From NCBI RefSeq assembly GCF_002002725.1, contig NZ_MUNW01000067.1, positions 1 to 64,000 of the forward strand: a DNA stretch of 64,000 bases. The letters run 5' to 3'. Position numbers and translations under genes: made by a program. This DNA comes from Sinorhizobium sp. A49. Lineage in GTDB: Bacteria; Pseudomonadota; Alphaproteobacteria; Rhizobiales; Rhizobiaceae. The notes under the pieces are model-generated. The model searched no databases, was not told the origin of the DNA, and worked only from the letters and a program-made list of their open reading frames with translations. Below are positions 42,909 through 52,122 of the stretch, piece by piece; within the stretch, counting starts at the first letter, position 1; each line of letters starts with the position of its first letter.

Positions 42909-43805
42909 ATGAACATAACCCTGCGGCAACTCAGGGCCTTCATCGCAGTCGCCGAGCTCGGCCAGTTCAACATCGCCGCCCGCAACCTTCATCTCACCCA
43001 GTCTGCGGTGAGCATCCTCATCCGCGACCTGGAAGCGGAGATGGGCGTGCGTCTGTTCGACCGGCATACGCGCATGGTCTCCCTCACTCTTGTCGGCCAG
43101 GAATTTCTGCCGCAAGCAGGAAAGATTCTGAAGGACTTGGAACTTGCCGTCGGCGACGTGCGCGACAACGCTATGCTGAAGCGCGGCCAGGTGACGATCG
43201 CCGCAGCGATCGTGCTCGCTGCCACCATCGTTCCGCCGATCATTGCGCGTTTCCTGCGCATGTACCCGGAGATCTCCGTCAATATTCGCGACATGCCCGA
43301 GGAACAGATCACCCCGGCGCTCAAGCGCCACGAGGTCGACATCGCTGTCGGCACACTCTCCGAGGAGGATCCGGAGATCACCGCGACGGCCTTGATGCGC
43401 GACAAGCTGATGCTCGTCTGCCGGGAAGATCATCGGTTTGCAAAACGCAAATCGGTGCGTTGGGCACAACTCGAGGACGAAACCCTGATTACGCTTGCCG
43501 CCGCCAATCCACTACGCAACATCGTCGAGCACAATCTTATCCGCGTCGTCCCGAACTATCGACCGAAGTACGAGGTGCGTTTTTCGACGACCGCAATCAG
43601 TATGATCGCTGCCGGGATGGGTGTTTCGGTGCTGCCGGAGAATTCCGGACAACTCGCCTCGGCCGTCGGGGTGACCACAATCGATCTCATTGACCCAATC
43701 GTCATGCGCGACGTCTCGCTCCTTCAGCGGCGCCATCACAGCCTTTCGCCCGCTGCCGAGCATCTGAAGGCAGCCTTCATTGCCAGCGCTACGAGAGACA
43801 ATTGA
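42909..43805 (+). CDS. LysR-family regulator 2
   Basis: A 298-residue regulator, MNITLRQLRAFIAVAELGQF with a LysR helix-turn-helix and inducer domain (MIAAGMGVSVLP). It shares the N-terminal pattern and the RLFDRHTR segment with LysR 1. It lies 32 bp after the transporter ATPase gene on the same strand, so it may be co-transcribed and act on the transporter or the whole island. Confidence 0.92.
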   Translation: MNITLRQLRAFIAVAELGQFNIAARNLHLTQSAVSILIRDLEAEMGVRLFDRHTRMVSLTLVGQEFLPQAGKILKDLELAVGDVRDNAMLKRGQVTIAAAIVLAATIVPPIIARFLRMYPEISVNIRDMPEEQITPALKRHEVDIAVGTLSEEDPEITATALMRDKLMLVCREDHRFAKRKSVRWAQLEDETLITLAAANPLRNIVEHNLIRVVPNYRPKYEVRFSTTAISMIAAGMGVSVLPENSGQLASAVGVTTIDLIDPIVMRDVSLLQRRHHSLSPAAEHLKAAFIASATRDN

Positions 43806-43900
43806 GTGTTTCGACAACTCCCTAGTAGCTCCAGGAGTTTACGCGGAGCAGGGATTCAAACCGTACACCATGCGATCTCTTGAGCAGGCTTCCTGCTTAG

Positions 43901-44152
43901 AAAGCGGAACTTCCTGCCGCCCACGCCGAACTCGGTGCGGAATACCAATTCGAACGACCCAACGACGGAAAGATCCTAACCGGCGACTTGTCGGAAGCAA
44001 GGCCCTCGCCATGGTCGTTCTCACTCCGCTCGGGCTTCAGAATGCTGGTGAACGACAACCTACAGATCGAAGTAACGGGCGGCTATTTGAGCTTCGGCCA
44101 GAAAGATCTCGATGTCTGGGAGGGCAAGCTCCACGTGGCGTGGAGCTTCTGA
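43901..44152 (+). pseudogene. C-terminal remnant of an outer-membrane beta-barrel (autotransporter-like) gene
   Basis: Read in the frame ending at TGA 44150-44152, the last 84 codons give AELGAEYQFERPNDGKILTG, SLRSGFRMLVND, then LQIEVTGGYLSFGQKDLDVW and EGKLHVAWSF at the stop. Alternating hydrophobic residues and a final Phe are typical of the last strands of an outer-membrane barrel. A stop at 43898 and no start codon upstream show it is a fragment. It stands 486 bp from the large autotransporter gene on the other strand. Confidence 0.5.
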
Positions 44153-44593
44153 GATCGTAGAACGGCGCTGACGAAATCAAAATGGGCCCCGCCTCCGATC
44201 CTTTCCACCGCCGCCCAGCTCGCACTGGGCTGAGCATCTACGCCAATGACGTTCAGCCAGGCGGCTCTTCGGGATACGCGCCCTGGATGGATTTCTCGGC
44301 GCCTTTCCTGAACATACACCGCACCGGCGGCCATTCTCCAGCGACGGAAACGCCGGCGCCTCAATGCGAATTCCTGGACCTGATCTGACCGGCGTCCCGG
44401 AGCCGTAAAGCTTTGCATAGTTCCGCCCGTGCGCATCAGCATGGTCACCATATAATGTAAGATCAACATCGGGATAAAATCAAAACCGATCCGCGGCCGG
44501 TTTCGCGCGGACCCGATCGATGCGGCTGAGAGAGCATGCGTTTCCTGCCCGCCTTCAACTTCATGTTTCAATTTTCGTGGCACGTTGAAAACG

Positions 44594-44616
44594 GCCGCCG
44601 TGATCTTCGCGGCGGC
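44594..44616. terminator. Hairpin downstream of the autotransporter gene
   Basis: GCCGCC and GGCGGC form the stem around an 11-nt loop. T-rich tracts flank both sides (TTTGCTTTT on the plus strand, CGTTTTC on the minus strand), so it may work bidirectionally. It lies 23 bp after the autotransporter stop. Confidence 0.55.
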
Positions 44617-44638
44617 TTTGCTTTTGAAGGTCAAACAC

Positions 44639-47600
44639 TCAGAACTGTTTTGAGGCCGTCGCTCTTCCGCCAACTGATTTCTGTCCATCGCCCTCGATGT
44701 TGAAAAGCAGGCTTGCCTCAAGCATCCAGAGATCGGCGGTCTCCAGCGTCAGACCGGCGGTAAGTGAGCCAAACGCTCCCGAACCGTCGAGACCTGAATA
44801 ACCGCCAGTAACACCAAGTTTCGGTGTCAGCGTCGATCCGTTCTCCACCGTGAAGGATCGGGCGATCTCGGCCCCAAGGCTCACGCGGAACTGTTCCGCG
44901 TTGAAACCATCTATGGTGAGTTCGTCGCCCGCCGCGTTGCCTACCGAATAGTCCTCGACCTCCTCGTTGAAGTAGACGGCTCTAAGTTCCGGCGTCAGGA
45001 CCGTCACCTCATCAAGCTGCCACTCACCCATGAGCGCGGTGTCGATCATCCAGCGCGTCGTATCGAAGCCGCCGTCCCAGAAGGCGGTGTCAATGTCGTT
45101 GGCGGAGCCGCCATAAAGAAGGCTCGTATCCCAGAACACACCCTTGCCGATCTCGAAGGAGGCATAGGGACCAGCCAGCCAGCCGTTGCCAGTCAGCTCG
45201 GCGTCGGCGTCTGTCGGATCGGTCATCCGGTCGAAGTGGAACGACAGGCCGACCAGCGCCTTCTCCGAAAGCAGGTAGTCAGCTCCCAAGCTGATCATGC
45301 CGAAGCTGCCCCATTTTCCGCCGTTCTCCTCCCGATTATGCGCCATCAGCGTGCCGTCTATCCAAATGTTGAACGGTGAGGAATAGCCGCCGGCGACGCC
45401 GTCCGCGCTGTCACGCGCCGATTCCATTTGTATAAGGCTGGTCGAGAAGCTGGCGGTCACGCCTTCTTCCGATGGCGTCATGCGGGCGGTGACCGGATTG
45501 GTGGCGTTCTTCACCTGTCGGCGATCCAGAAGACCCGGAACCTTGATTGTCGATGAGATCATGCTCTGCCGCGTCCGGACGAAGCCATGCACGAGACCAT
45601 CAATCGTCTCGGCGACCTTGGCCGGATCGTAGCCGAGCTTGTAGGTCACAGTCCCGCTGTCTGAGGCTCCGAGTGCGGTCGTCAGCGTGAAGCCGACCCG
45701 TACCGTGCCGGAGAAGGCTGGGTCCGGGATAAACTTCAGATACCAGCCGAGAGGCGCGGAGCCGCTCGCCTGTGCGAATTCTCCTCTGACGATGCTCGCC
45801 GTGCCGGCATTAGCCGGTTCCACGAAAGTCCACTTGGCGTCGGTGAACGGACCGCCAGTGGACCCGTGCACCAGATTGACATTGGCTGGCGTTCCGCCGG
45901 CCGCAACGTCGATCGTTTTGTCGGTGACGGTGACGATGCGTTCTTTCACCTTGAGCGTGTAGCTTACCGTTCCGCTCGCACCTGATCCGTCGCGCACCTC
46001 GATTGTAAAGCTGTATTGCTTCACTTCTGCGTTTGCATTGAGCGGGCCAGTCAGTTCGCCAGTAGAGGCGTTGAGGACCATGCCCGCCGGCAGTTCGCCC
46101 GAGGCGAGACTGTAGGTCAGCGTTCCTGTTCCGCCTGTCGCGGAAATCTGCTGGCTGTAATCCTCGGCTGGCATGGCCTCTGCCAACCTGCCTCCCGCTG
46201 GCAGGAAGGAGAACGTCACCACAGGCTTTACAGCCACTGTGTAGCTCGCTGCAGCGCTATTGGGCGGGACAGCGCTGTCCGTTGCCGTGATCGTAAAGCT
46301 GTAACTTCCAGCCGTGGTCGTGGTTCCGCTTATCGCACCGGTCGCAGGATCGAGCGTCAATCCGGACGGAAGCGTTCCCGCAGTAACCGCATAGCTGATC
46401 GGGGCCGTGCTGCCGGAAGCGCTCGCGGTTATCGACTGGCTATAGGCAGTTTCGGCCCTTCCGGCCGGCAAAGCCCCACCTGCAGGGGAGAAGACGAACG
46501 TTGGAGCCGCAACCGTGACAGTGACGGCCGCCGAGGTTGCAGCCGCATTATTGGTATCGCCGGCATATTCGGCGGAAATGGAATGCGGGCCGAGGGTGAG
46601 CGCCGAGGTGACAAAGGTCGCCTTGGTACCGATGATCGTACCGGTCCCCAGCGTGGCGGCGCCGTCCCTGAAAGTGACGGTGCCGGTGGGTGATGCACCA
46701 CCCGCCAGCGTCGCGGTGAAGGTGACCGGCGCACCACGCGCAGGATTGCTGTTAGAAGCCGAGACGGAGATCGTCGGGGTAACCTGTCCGACCGTGACCG
46801 TGACAGCCACCGAGGCTGCAGCCGTGTTGTTGCTGTCGCCGGCATATTCGGCGGTAATGGAGTGCGGGCCGAGGGCGAGCGCCGAGGTGACAAAGGTCGC
46901 CTCGGTACCGGTGATCGTACCGGTCCCTAGCGTGGCGGCGCCGTCCTTGAAGATGACGGTCCCGGTCGGCGATGCGCCACCCGCCAGCGTGGCGGTGAAG
47001 GTAACCGACGAACCGAGCACAGGATTGCTGTCGGAAGCCGAAACGGAAATCGTCGGGACACCGGGCGCCGCGTCATCATTGACAATGGTGCCAATAGCCT
47101 GGTGGTCGAGAACCGTAGCACCGGAAACATTCGCGACATTGACGAAGAAGGTTTCGTTGGGTTCGAGGTCCACATCCCCGTTGACGATCACGGTAAACGT
47201 GGCGCTGCTGTTGCCGGCGGCAATGCTCTGGCTGGTCGAAGACTTGGCTGCGTAATCGCCTGGGGCGCTCGCCGTGCCGTCCGCCGTGGAAACATCGAAG
47301 GTCACTCCGCCCGCGCCGACCGGTTTGTCCAGCGATACGGTGAAGTTGAAATTCGTGGTGCCGGCATTGCCCTCCGACTGGCTGACATCGGCTATCGACA
47401 ACTGCGGCGCTGGAGTGATCACGATCTCATAATCGGCTGACGAGGCGCCGCCCGCCATACCTGCGGCCCAGACTGTAAAGGTGAAGGTACCGGCCACCGT
47501 CGGCGTGCCGGTGATGGCGCCGGTCGACGAATTGATTGACAGCCCAGTCGGTAGGCTGGTGGCGGAATAATACATCGCCCCGCTGCCGCCCGTAGCCGAG

Positions 47601-49132
47601 ATCGAGGTGTCACTGTACGGCACGCCGACCTCCCCGGCCGTCAATGTCGTTCCGTCTGCGGGCACAAGAACGACGGCGGGGGCGGCGATGGTGATGTTCA
47701 CCTGAGTTTGGAAACTATAGGGGCCTGCTGCGCCCGTCGAGCTGTCCGTGACCTTCACAGTGAAGAGGAAGTAGCCGCTCTCGGTCGGCGTTCCTGCGAC
47801 CGCTCCGGTCGCGGTATTGAAGGTCATGCCGTTTGGCAGCATGGGCGAATACTCGAACGTGTAAGGCCCGGTCCCGCCAGTGGCGACAATTGTTTGCTTG
47901 GGGTAGGCAACGCCGAGGGCACCCGCTAGAAGGGTCGTCGGTGAGAGCGAGATGGTCGGCGCGGCGACTGTGAGGGTGTAGTCCTGCGTGCCGGTGCCGC
48001 CATTCGCGTCGGTCGCCGTCACCGTAATCGTAGGGAAGCTGCCACCCGCCGTCGGCGTGCCGCTGAGGACTCCTCCGGCCGAAAGGGTCATGCCCGCCGG
48101 AAGTGTCCCATTCGTCACTGCGAATGTGTAAGGCCCCGTGCCGCCGGTGGCGGTGAACCACGTCGAGCTGTAGGCCACGCCCACTTTGGGGTTGGGCAGG
48201 CTCGCGGGCGTCAGTCTGATCGTTGGCGTTACGGTGTGCACGGTGCCGCCGGTGAAACCCGCGAGCATCGCGTTGCCAGCCCCATCGGCAATGTTCGTGC
48301 CACTCTTCGTATCGAGCCGGATTGTGCCAGTTCCGGCAATCCCGCTCACCCCTACATTGACCGAAGAGCTGCTCGTGCCCGAGACGCTCGCTATCGTTCC
48401 GCTGGCAGTTCCAGTTGTCGAGAGGCTGAAATCATCCGTGCTTACATTGGAAACGGCTTTGGAAAAAGCCACGGCAAACACAACGCTTGTATCCGTTGGC
48501 TGAGCTCCGACGACGGGGGTCGTGGAATTCACGACTGGCCGGACGCCATCGACCAGAACGTCCGCCGTCGACCCCACACTGTTCAGGACGAGATTGGCAA
48601 CGTTGCCCGAGGCGTCGATCGTCCCTCCGTTGAGTTGCAGTGACCCAAGGGAAATCCCGTTAGCATCCAGATCGCCTTCAGCTATCGTGTAGCGAAAAGT
48701 GAGTGTCGTGCCCCCGCTGCCGGAAGAATAGTCGGCGTTGCGAGACTGCGAGCCAATCGTCAGGCCGAGTTGGGGCGTCCCTGTGACCGTAACGGCGCTG
48801 CTGAATGTAACGCTGAAGTCGAGGTTTTGACCGATTGCATAGATGCCGTTAGCCGGAACGGCGACGCTGGCGACAGTCGGATTAGATGCGAATGCTTGCG
48901 TGGTCATGGCAGACATGGATGCAAGAACCAGAAGGGGCAGCAAGAGCAATCGAAGCAAAGCGCGGCCCGCCAAGGCCTTCCCGTTCAGACAAGGAGAATG
49001 CTCGGAAAGACCAACTCTACCGCTAAAGCCGACCAACGAAGGCGTAGCGAGCGTCGACTGAAGAAACTTGATTGCGTTGCGTACATTCTCACGGACGCCT
49101 ATCAATGACTGAAAAATCTTGGCTATACTCAT
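44639..49132 (-). CDS. Large autotransporter with Ig-like, Calx-beta and barrel domains
   Basis: About 1497 residues from the ATG at 49132 (1508 from 49165). An N-terminal extension is followed by a hydrophobic signal (LLRLLLLPLLVLASMSAMTTQAFA), Big-type Ig domains, several putative-Ig (He_PIG) repeats with YTFAVTNGTLPAGMTLS-like cores, a Calx-beta domain (SEGNAGTTNFNFTVSLDKPV), two nearly identical 93-residue Ig repeats, more He_PIG domains, and a C-terminal autotransporter barrel ending in Phe. It should be exported and displayed at the cell surface, probably in adhesion. No passenger catalytic domain is visible. Confidence 0.88.
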   Translation of the reverse strand: MSIAKIFQSLIGVRENVRNAIKFLQSTLATPSLVGFSGRVGLSEHSPCLNGKALAGRALLRLLLLPLLVLASMSAMTTQAFASNPTVASVAVPANGIYAIGQNLDFSVTFSSAVTVTGTPQLGLTIGSQSRNADYSSGSGGTTLTFRYTIAEGDLDANGISLGSLQLNGGTIDASGNVANLVLNSVGSTADVLVDGVRPVVNSTTPVVGAQPTDTSVVFAVAFSKAVSNVSTDDFSLSTTGTASGTIASVSGTSSSSVNVGVSGIAGTGTIRLDTKSGTNIADGAGNAMLAGFTGGTVHTVTPTIRLTPASLPNPKVGVAYSSTWFTATGGTGPYTFAVTNGTLPAGMTLSAGGVLSGTPTAGGSFPTITVTATDANGGTGTQDYTLTVAAPTISLSPTTLLAGALGVAYPKQTIVATGGTGPYTFEYSPMLPNGMTFNTATGAVAGTPTESGYFLFTVKVTDSSTGAAGPYSFQTQVNITIAAPAVVLVPADGTTLTAGEVGVPYSDTSISATGGSGAMYYSATSLPTGLSINSSTGAITGTPTVAGTFTFTVWAAGMAGGASSADYEIVITPAPQLSIADVSQSEGNAGTTNFNFTVSLDKPVGAGGVTFDVSTADGTASAPGDYAAKSSTSQSIAAGNSSATFTVIVNGDVDLEPNETFFVNVANVSGATVLDHQAIGTIVNDDAAPGVPTISVSASDSNPVLGSSVTFTATLAGGASPTGTVIFKDGAATLGTGTITGTEATFVTSALALGPHSITAEYAGDSNNTAAASVAVTVTVGQVTPTISVSASNSNPARGAPVTFTATLAGGASPTGTVTFRDGAATLGTGTIIGTKATFVTSALTLGPHSISAEYAGDTNNAAATSAAVTVTVAAPTFVFSPAGGALPAGRAETAYSQSITASASGSTAPISYAVTAGTLPSGLTLDPATGAISGTTTTAGSYSFTITATDSAVPPNSAAASYTVAVKPVVTFSFLPAGGRLAEAMPAEDYSQQISATGGTGTLTYSLASGELPAGMVLNASTGELTGPLNANAEVKQYSFTIEVRDGSGASGTVSYTLKVKERIVTVTDKTIDVAAGGTPANVNLVHGSTGGPFTDAKWTFVEPANAGTASIVRGEFAQASGSAPLGWYLKFIPDPAFSGTVRVGFTLTTALGASDSGTVTYKLGYDPAKVAETIDGLVHGFVRTRQSMISSTIKVPGLLDRRQVKNATNPVTARMTPSEEGVTASFSTSLIQMESARDSADGVAGGYSSPFNIWIDGTLMAHNREENGGKWGSFGMISLGADYLLSEKALVGLSFHFDRMTDPTDADAELTGNGWLAGPYASFEIGKGVFWDTSLLYGGSANDIDTAFWDGGFDTTRWMIDTALMGEWQLDEVTVLTPELRAVYFNEEVEDYSVGNAAGDELTIDGFNAEQFRVSLGAEIARSFTVENGSTLTPKLGVTGGYSGLDGSGAFGSLTAGLTLETADLWMLEASLLFNIEGDGQKSVGGRATASKQF
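46512..47058 (-). repeat. Two tandem 279-bp Ig-domain repeats inside the autotransporter gene
   Basis: Units at 46512-46779 and 46791-47058 encode 93-residue domains that both contain TISVSAS, FTATLAGGASPTGTV, DGAATLGTGTI and TAEYAGD/SAEYAGD stretches. DNA similarity is high, so the duplication is recent or homogenised by recombination. Copy number may vary between strains. Confidence 0.75.
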
Positions 49133-49364
49133 AGAATTGTGTCCTGCCCCAGCGATCACACTCATTAATAGATAGCGTCACCGTCTTCCCCCGCCTGTCG
49201 TGCCGTTCTTTGCTTTCAAAGCCCCAAGATCGACCGAAACTCTCTTGCAGGATTTTCTTTCTCAAAGAAAGCAAGAAACACTCGTCCACGTTGAAAAATT
49301 GAGATCGCAATAGATCGAAGATACCCTTGCGCCACGTCGGTTTTCCTTCATGGACGCGCGTCAC

Positions 49365-49390
49365 TTCGGCGGAATTATTCGGCGGAATTA
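49365..49390 (+). repeat. Perfect 13-bp tandem duplication
   Basis: TTCGGCGGAATTA occurs twice head to tail. It looks like a slippage duplication. No coding frame depends on it with confidence. Confidence 0.7.
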
Positions 49391-49750
49391 TTTTGTGGGT
49401 CTATTGTGACCTGATACGCGCGAAGGATTTCGTCGACGGTCCCTTCAAGGGAAAGGTCGCAACGATCGTCTGTACACATGGATCGGACGGCGGTTGCAAA
49501 GCCGAAACGACAGTTCGCAATCTCTCGGTTGGCGAGGATGATCATGGCACTCGAACACCGGATGCCTGGCACAGCCAAGGTCATCGACCTTTAGTATAAT
49601 CACCTCTAGCCTAAGTATATTCCTAATGCGTAAAGCACTAATTTAGACCCACCCGATCAAGACATCATGGGCATGAACGCCCACGAATTCGAACTCCCCT
49701 CGCACCCTCGCAGCCAGAAAACGCTGAGCCCATTTGAACCTTCTCGGTCA

Positions 49751-49764
49751 TTGATGCGGATCAA
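49751..49764. promoter_or_regulatory. FNR/FixK-type box upstream of the phasin-like gene
   Basis: TTGATGCGGATCAA matches TTGAT-N4-ATCAA perfectly, the consensus for FNR/FixK-type activators, and lies 68 bp upstream of the 49832 start. The position fits activation of that gene under low oxygen. Confidence 0.75.
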
Positions 49765-49831
49765 TGTCGGCTTCAAGCGATTATCGTAGCGTTCTTTCGA
49801 CTTGGTATCATCGAAGCAAGGGAGCATATCC

Positions 49832-50137
49832 GTGTCTCAAGTTAAGACCTATCCGTCGATGGCCTATGTTCCAACAGACTGGTTTTGCATGGATGGCTTG
49901 AAGACCTTTGTTTCCGTCGCACGTCTTCAGGCGGACGCTCTGACGACCATCTTCGAATCTCAGATCTATGCACTAAACCAGCTTTCGCTCCTTTGGGACG
50001 CACCTCTTTCTGAGCTTGTCGAGGAACTCTATCTCACATCAAGCCCTGTGCCTGGCGAAAGGGGACGCGAGGGCTTTCCTATGCCGGCGGAGGGCGACGA
50101 AGGCACTGCACTGGACCTTCAGCGCCTGTCTTGTTGA
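49832..50137 (+). CDS. Small phasin-like hypothetical protein
   Basis: A 101-residue protein. The central amphipathic helix FVSVARLQADALTTIFESQIY resembles phasin-type proteins that coat PHB granules, but the protein is short and the call is tentative. The GTG at 49832 follows GGGAG (7-nt spacer); the frame is open to 49802. It lies downstream of an FNR/FixK-type box. Confidence 0.5.
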   Translation: MSQVKTYPSMAYVPTDWFCMDGLKTFVSVARLQADALTTIFESQIYALNQLSLLWDAPLSELVEELYLTSSPVPGERGREGFPMPAEGDEGTALDLQRLSC

Positions 50138-50265
50138 GCTCGCGGCGACGAAAGGCCGGTACGGAACGAGTGGCGGTCAATCGGTGATGGACAAATTCTG
50201 ACCGCTCCAAGGCAGTCTTCGATGCCATAAGGACGCATCCCTTTTCGTGAAGAAAATTTGCTCAA

Positions 50266-51981
50266 ATGAGAATTGTGCGGCTTTCGGAGTTCGACGACAA
50301 TTCAACCATCATGGCCGATATGGTCATCGTCGGGGCTGGCCCGGTAGGGTTGACGATAGCGGAGCACTGTTGCCGGCAGGGCAGACGGGTCATTCTCGTC
50401 GAAAGTGGGCTTGAAACCGAAAATCCTGAGCATTCAGCGCTCAACGAGGTGGAGAACGTCGGCGAACTCCAACAAGAAGCACAGATCCGCAAGAGGGTGG
50501 AATTTCACGGTTCGCAAGCCAAGTTCTGGTCACCTGACGTGCAACCCTTTGGCGTACGATGCCGAGCGCTCGGGGGTTCCACGCATGCATGGGCAGGAAA
50601 ATCGGCCCCGTTTGATGCGCTAGACTTTCAGGCCCGAAGCTGGGTTCCCCATTCGGGTTGGCCCGTCGATCGTGAACACATCGTGCCCTACCTGCATCGC
50701 GCCATGAAAGTCCTGAACCTCAGTCCAAAGGCACCGCCGGAATGCTTTGACACCGGAGGACTACGCTCATTTTACTGGCAATTTGCTCGCTCGCGCGTCG
50801 ATCGCCTCGATGTCATGCGGTTCGGACCAGAATTCCTGGGGCGGCAACCGGCCGATATTGACGTTCTCCTCGACGCGACAGTGAGAAACATCGGGCTGAA
50901 TAGCGATGTGTCTCGGTTTTCTCATATCGACGTCGTCAGCATCGGCGGCAAGCACGCGCGCATTGAGGCGGAAATTTGCGTGCTGGCTGCCGGCGGAATT
51001 GAGAATGCCCGATTGTTGCTAGCGTCCACCGAGGTCCTTTCAAAAGGGGTAGGCAACCACAACGATGTCGTCGGGCGATATCTGATGGACCACGTTGAGG
51101 CACGTGTGGGGCGGTTCCCGACCGATCAAATGGCACGGCTCACGAAGCTATTCGGGTTTTATGGTGTTCACCATGAAAAACGGGCGCACATGTTCGCCCA
51201 CGGCCTTGCCTTAACCGATGGCGCGCAGGAACGGGAACAGGTCTTGAATGCGGCCGTCTTCTTTTCGACCGAACGTGCGCCGGACGACCCATGGGTTGCC
51301 TTGAAGAAACTGTTGCGTTCGCGCAGCGACGATATCGGACGTGATATTCTTTCCGTCGCCGCCGGTTCTGGCTTCATCGCCAGGGGGATCGGGATGAAGA
51401 TCCTTTCTGACCGTCGTACGCCCAAGGTCTTCAAGGACCTTGTGGTCAACGCTGCAATCGCTCTTTCGCCCAATCTCGTAGCCGATGAGTTCCAGTCCCA
51501 AGGTCTGCCACGCAAACTGACTGGTTTGCGCATGGAGGCGATCTGCGAGCAGGCGCCAAATCCGGCAAGCCGGATCAGTCTCAGCGACCGGAAGGACAAG
51601 TTCGGCGTACCGATTGCCAAGATCGATTGGCGGATCGGTGATCTCGAGCGCAAGACATTGCTCAGGACCGCTGAACTGTCCCATCAAGCCCTTGCCCAAG
51701 CAGGGCTTGCGACCCCAAGTCTGGAATCCTGGGTCACAGAGCGACGAACACAGGATCTCGTCATCATTGACATGGCGCATACACTCGGAACGACGCGCAT
51801 GTCGACAAACCCGAGAACGGGTGTTGTTGACGTCAACTGCAAAGTCCATGGCATCAACAACTTGTACGTCGCCGGCGGCTCGGTGTTTCCAACCAGCGGC
51901 CACGCCAATCCAACGTTGATGATCCTTTCACTTGCCATTCGATTGGCCGATCATTTGAACCTGGAGCTTGCGCGAGGGTAG
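50266..51981 (+). CDS. GMC-family FAD-dependent oxidoreductase
   Basis: A 571-residue flavoprotein oxidising an alcohol or sugar group. The N-terminal FAD motif is MVIVGAGPVGLTIAEHCCRQ. ALGGSTHAWAGK is the GMC flavin-contact block, VLAAGGIENARLLLAS the middle motif, and the C-terminus has the active-site region HTLGTTRMS and NLYVAGGSVFPTSGHANPT. No signal peptide is evident. The start is uncertain because no clear ribosome site precedes 50266; an internal ATG at 50311 is possible. Convergent with the channel gene. Confidence 0.9.
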   Translation: MRIVRLSEFDDNSTIMADMVIVGAGPVGLTIAEHCCRQGRRVILVESGLETENPEHSALNEVENVGELQQEAQIRKRVEFHGSQAKFWSPDVQPFGVRCRALGGSTHAWAGKSAPFDALDFQARSWVPHSGWPVDREHIVPYLHRAMKVLNLSPKAPPECFDTGGLRSFYWQFARSRVDRLDVMRFGPEFLGRQPADIDVLLDATVRNIGLNSDVSRFSHIDVVSIGGKHARIEAEICVLAAGGIENARLLLASTEVLSKGVGNHNDVVGRYLMDHVEARVGRFPTDQMARLTKLFGFYGVHHEKRAHMFAHGLALTDGAQEREQVLNAAVFFSTERAPDDPWVALKKLLRSRSDDIGRDILSVAAGSGFIARGIGMKILSDRRTPKVFKDLVVNAAIALSPNLVADEFQSQGLPRKLTGLRMEAICEQAPNPASRISLSDRKDKFGVPIAKIDWRIGDLERKTLLRTAELSHQALAQAGLATPSLESWVTERRTQDLVIIDMAHTLGTTRMSTNPRTGVVDVNCKVHGINNLYVAGGSVFPTSGHANPTLMILSLAIRLADHLNLELARG

Positions 51982-52122
51982 GTCATGCCCTCTTTCCCAG
52001 CGGCAGGAAACGCACGCCGGTGTCGTAACCAAACCAGATTTGTACGGCGCTAAACTTGCCAACAGCGGTTCGCGAAAGCAGATCGCAATCAGCGCCGAGA
52101 CCGGGGAGGTCCATCAACTGTC

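Larger units (their letters stand above)
43806..44638. other. Gene-poor stretch with a decayed coding remnant
   Basis: Apart from the outer-membrane-barrel remnant (43901-44152) and a terminator-like hairpin (44594-44616), I see no supportable gene. Minus-strand frames through 44083-44721 are Arg-rich and motif-free. The region marks the right boundary of the catabolic island. Confidence 0.5.
49133..49831. other. Intergenic region with short repeats and an FNR-type box
   Basis: Short frames on both strands (plus 49327-49599, minus 49375-49584) overlap each other and neither is recognisable. The region holds the autotransporter promoter zone, a 13-bp tandem duplication and an FNR/FixK-type box. 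Confidence 0.45.

Noticed and set aside
49327-49599. Overlapping short frames on both strands upstream of the phasin-like gene
   Set aside because: They exclude each other, neither shows a motif, and one spans the 13-bp tandem duplication.
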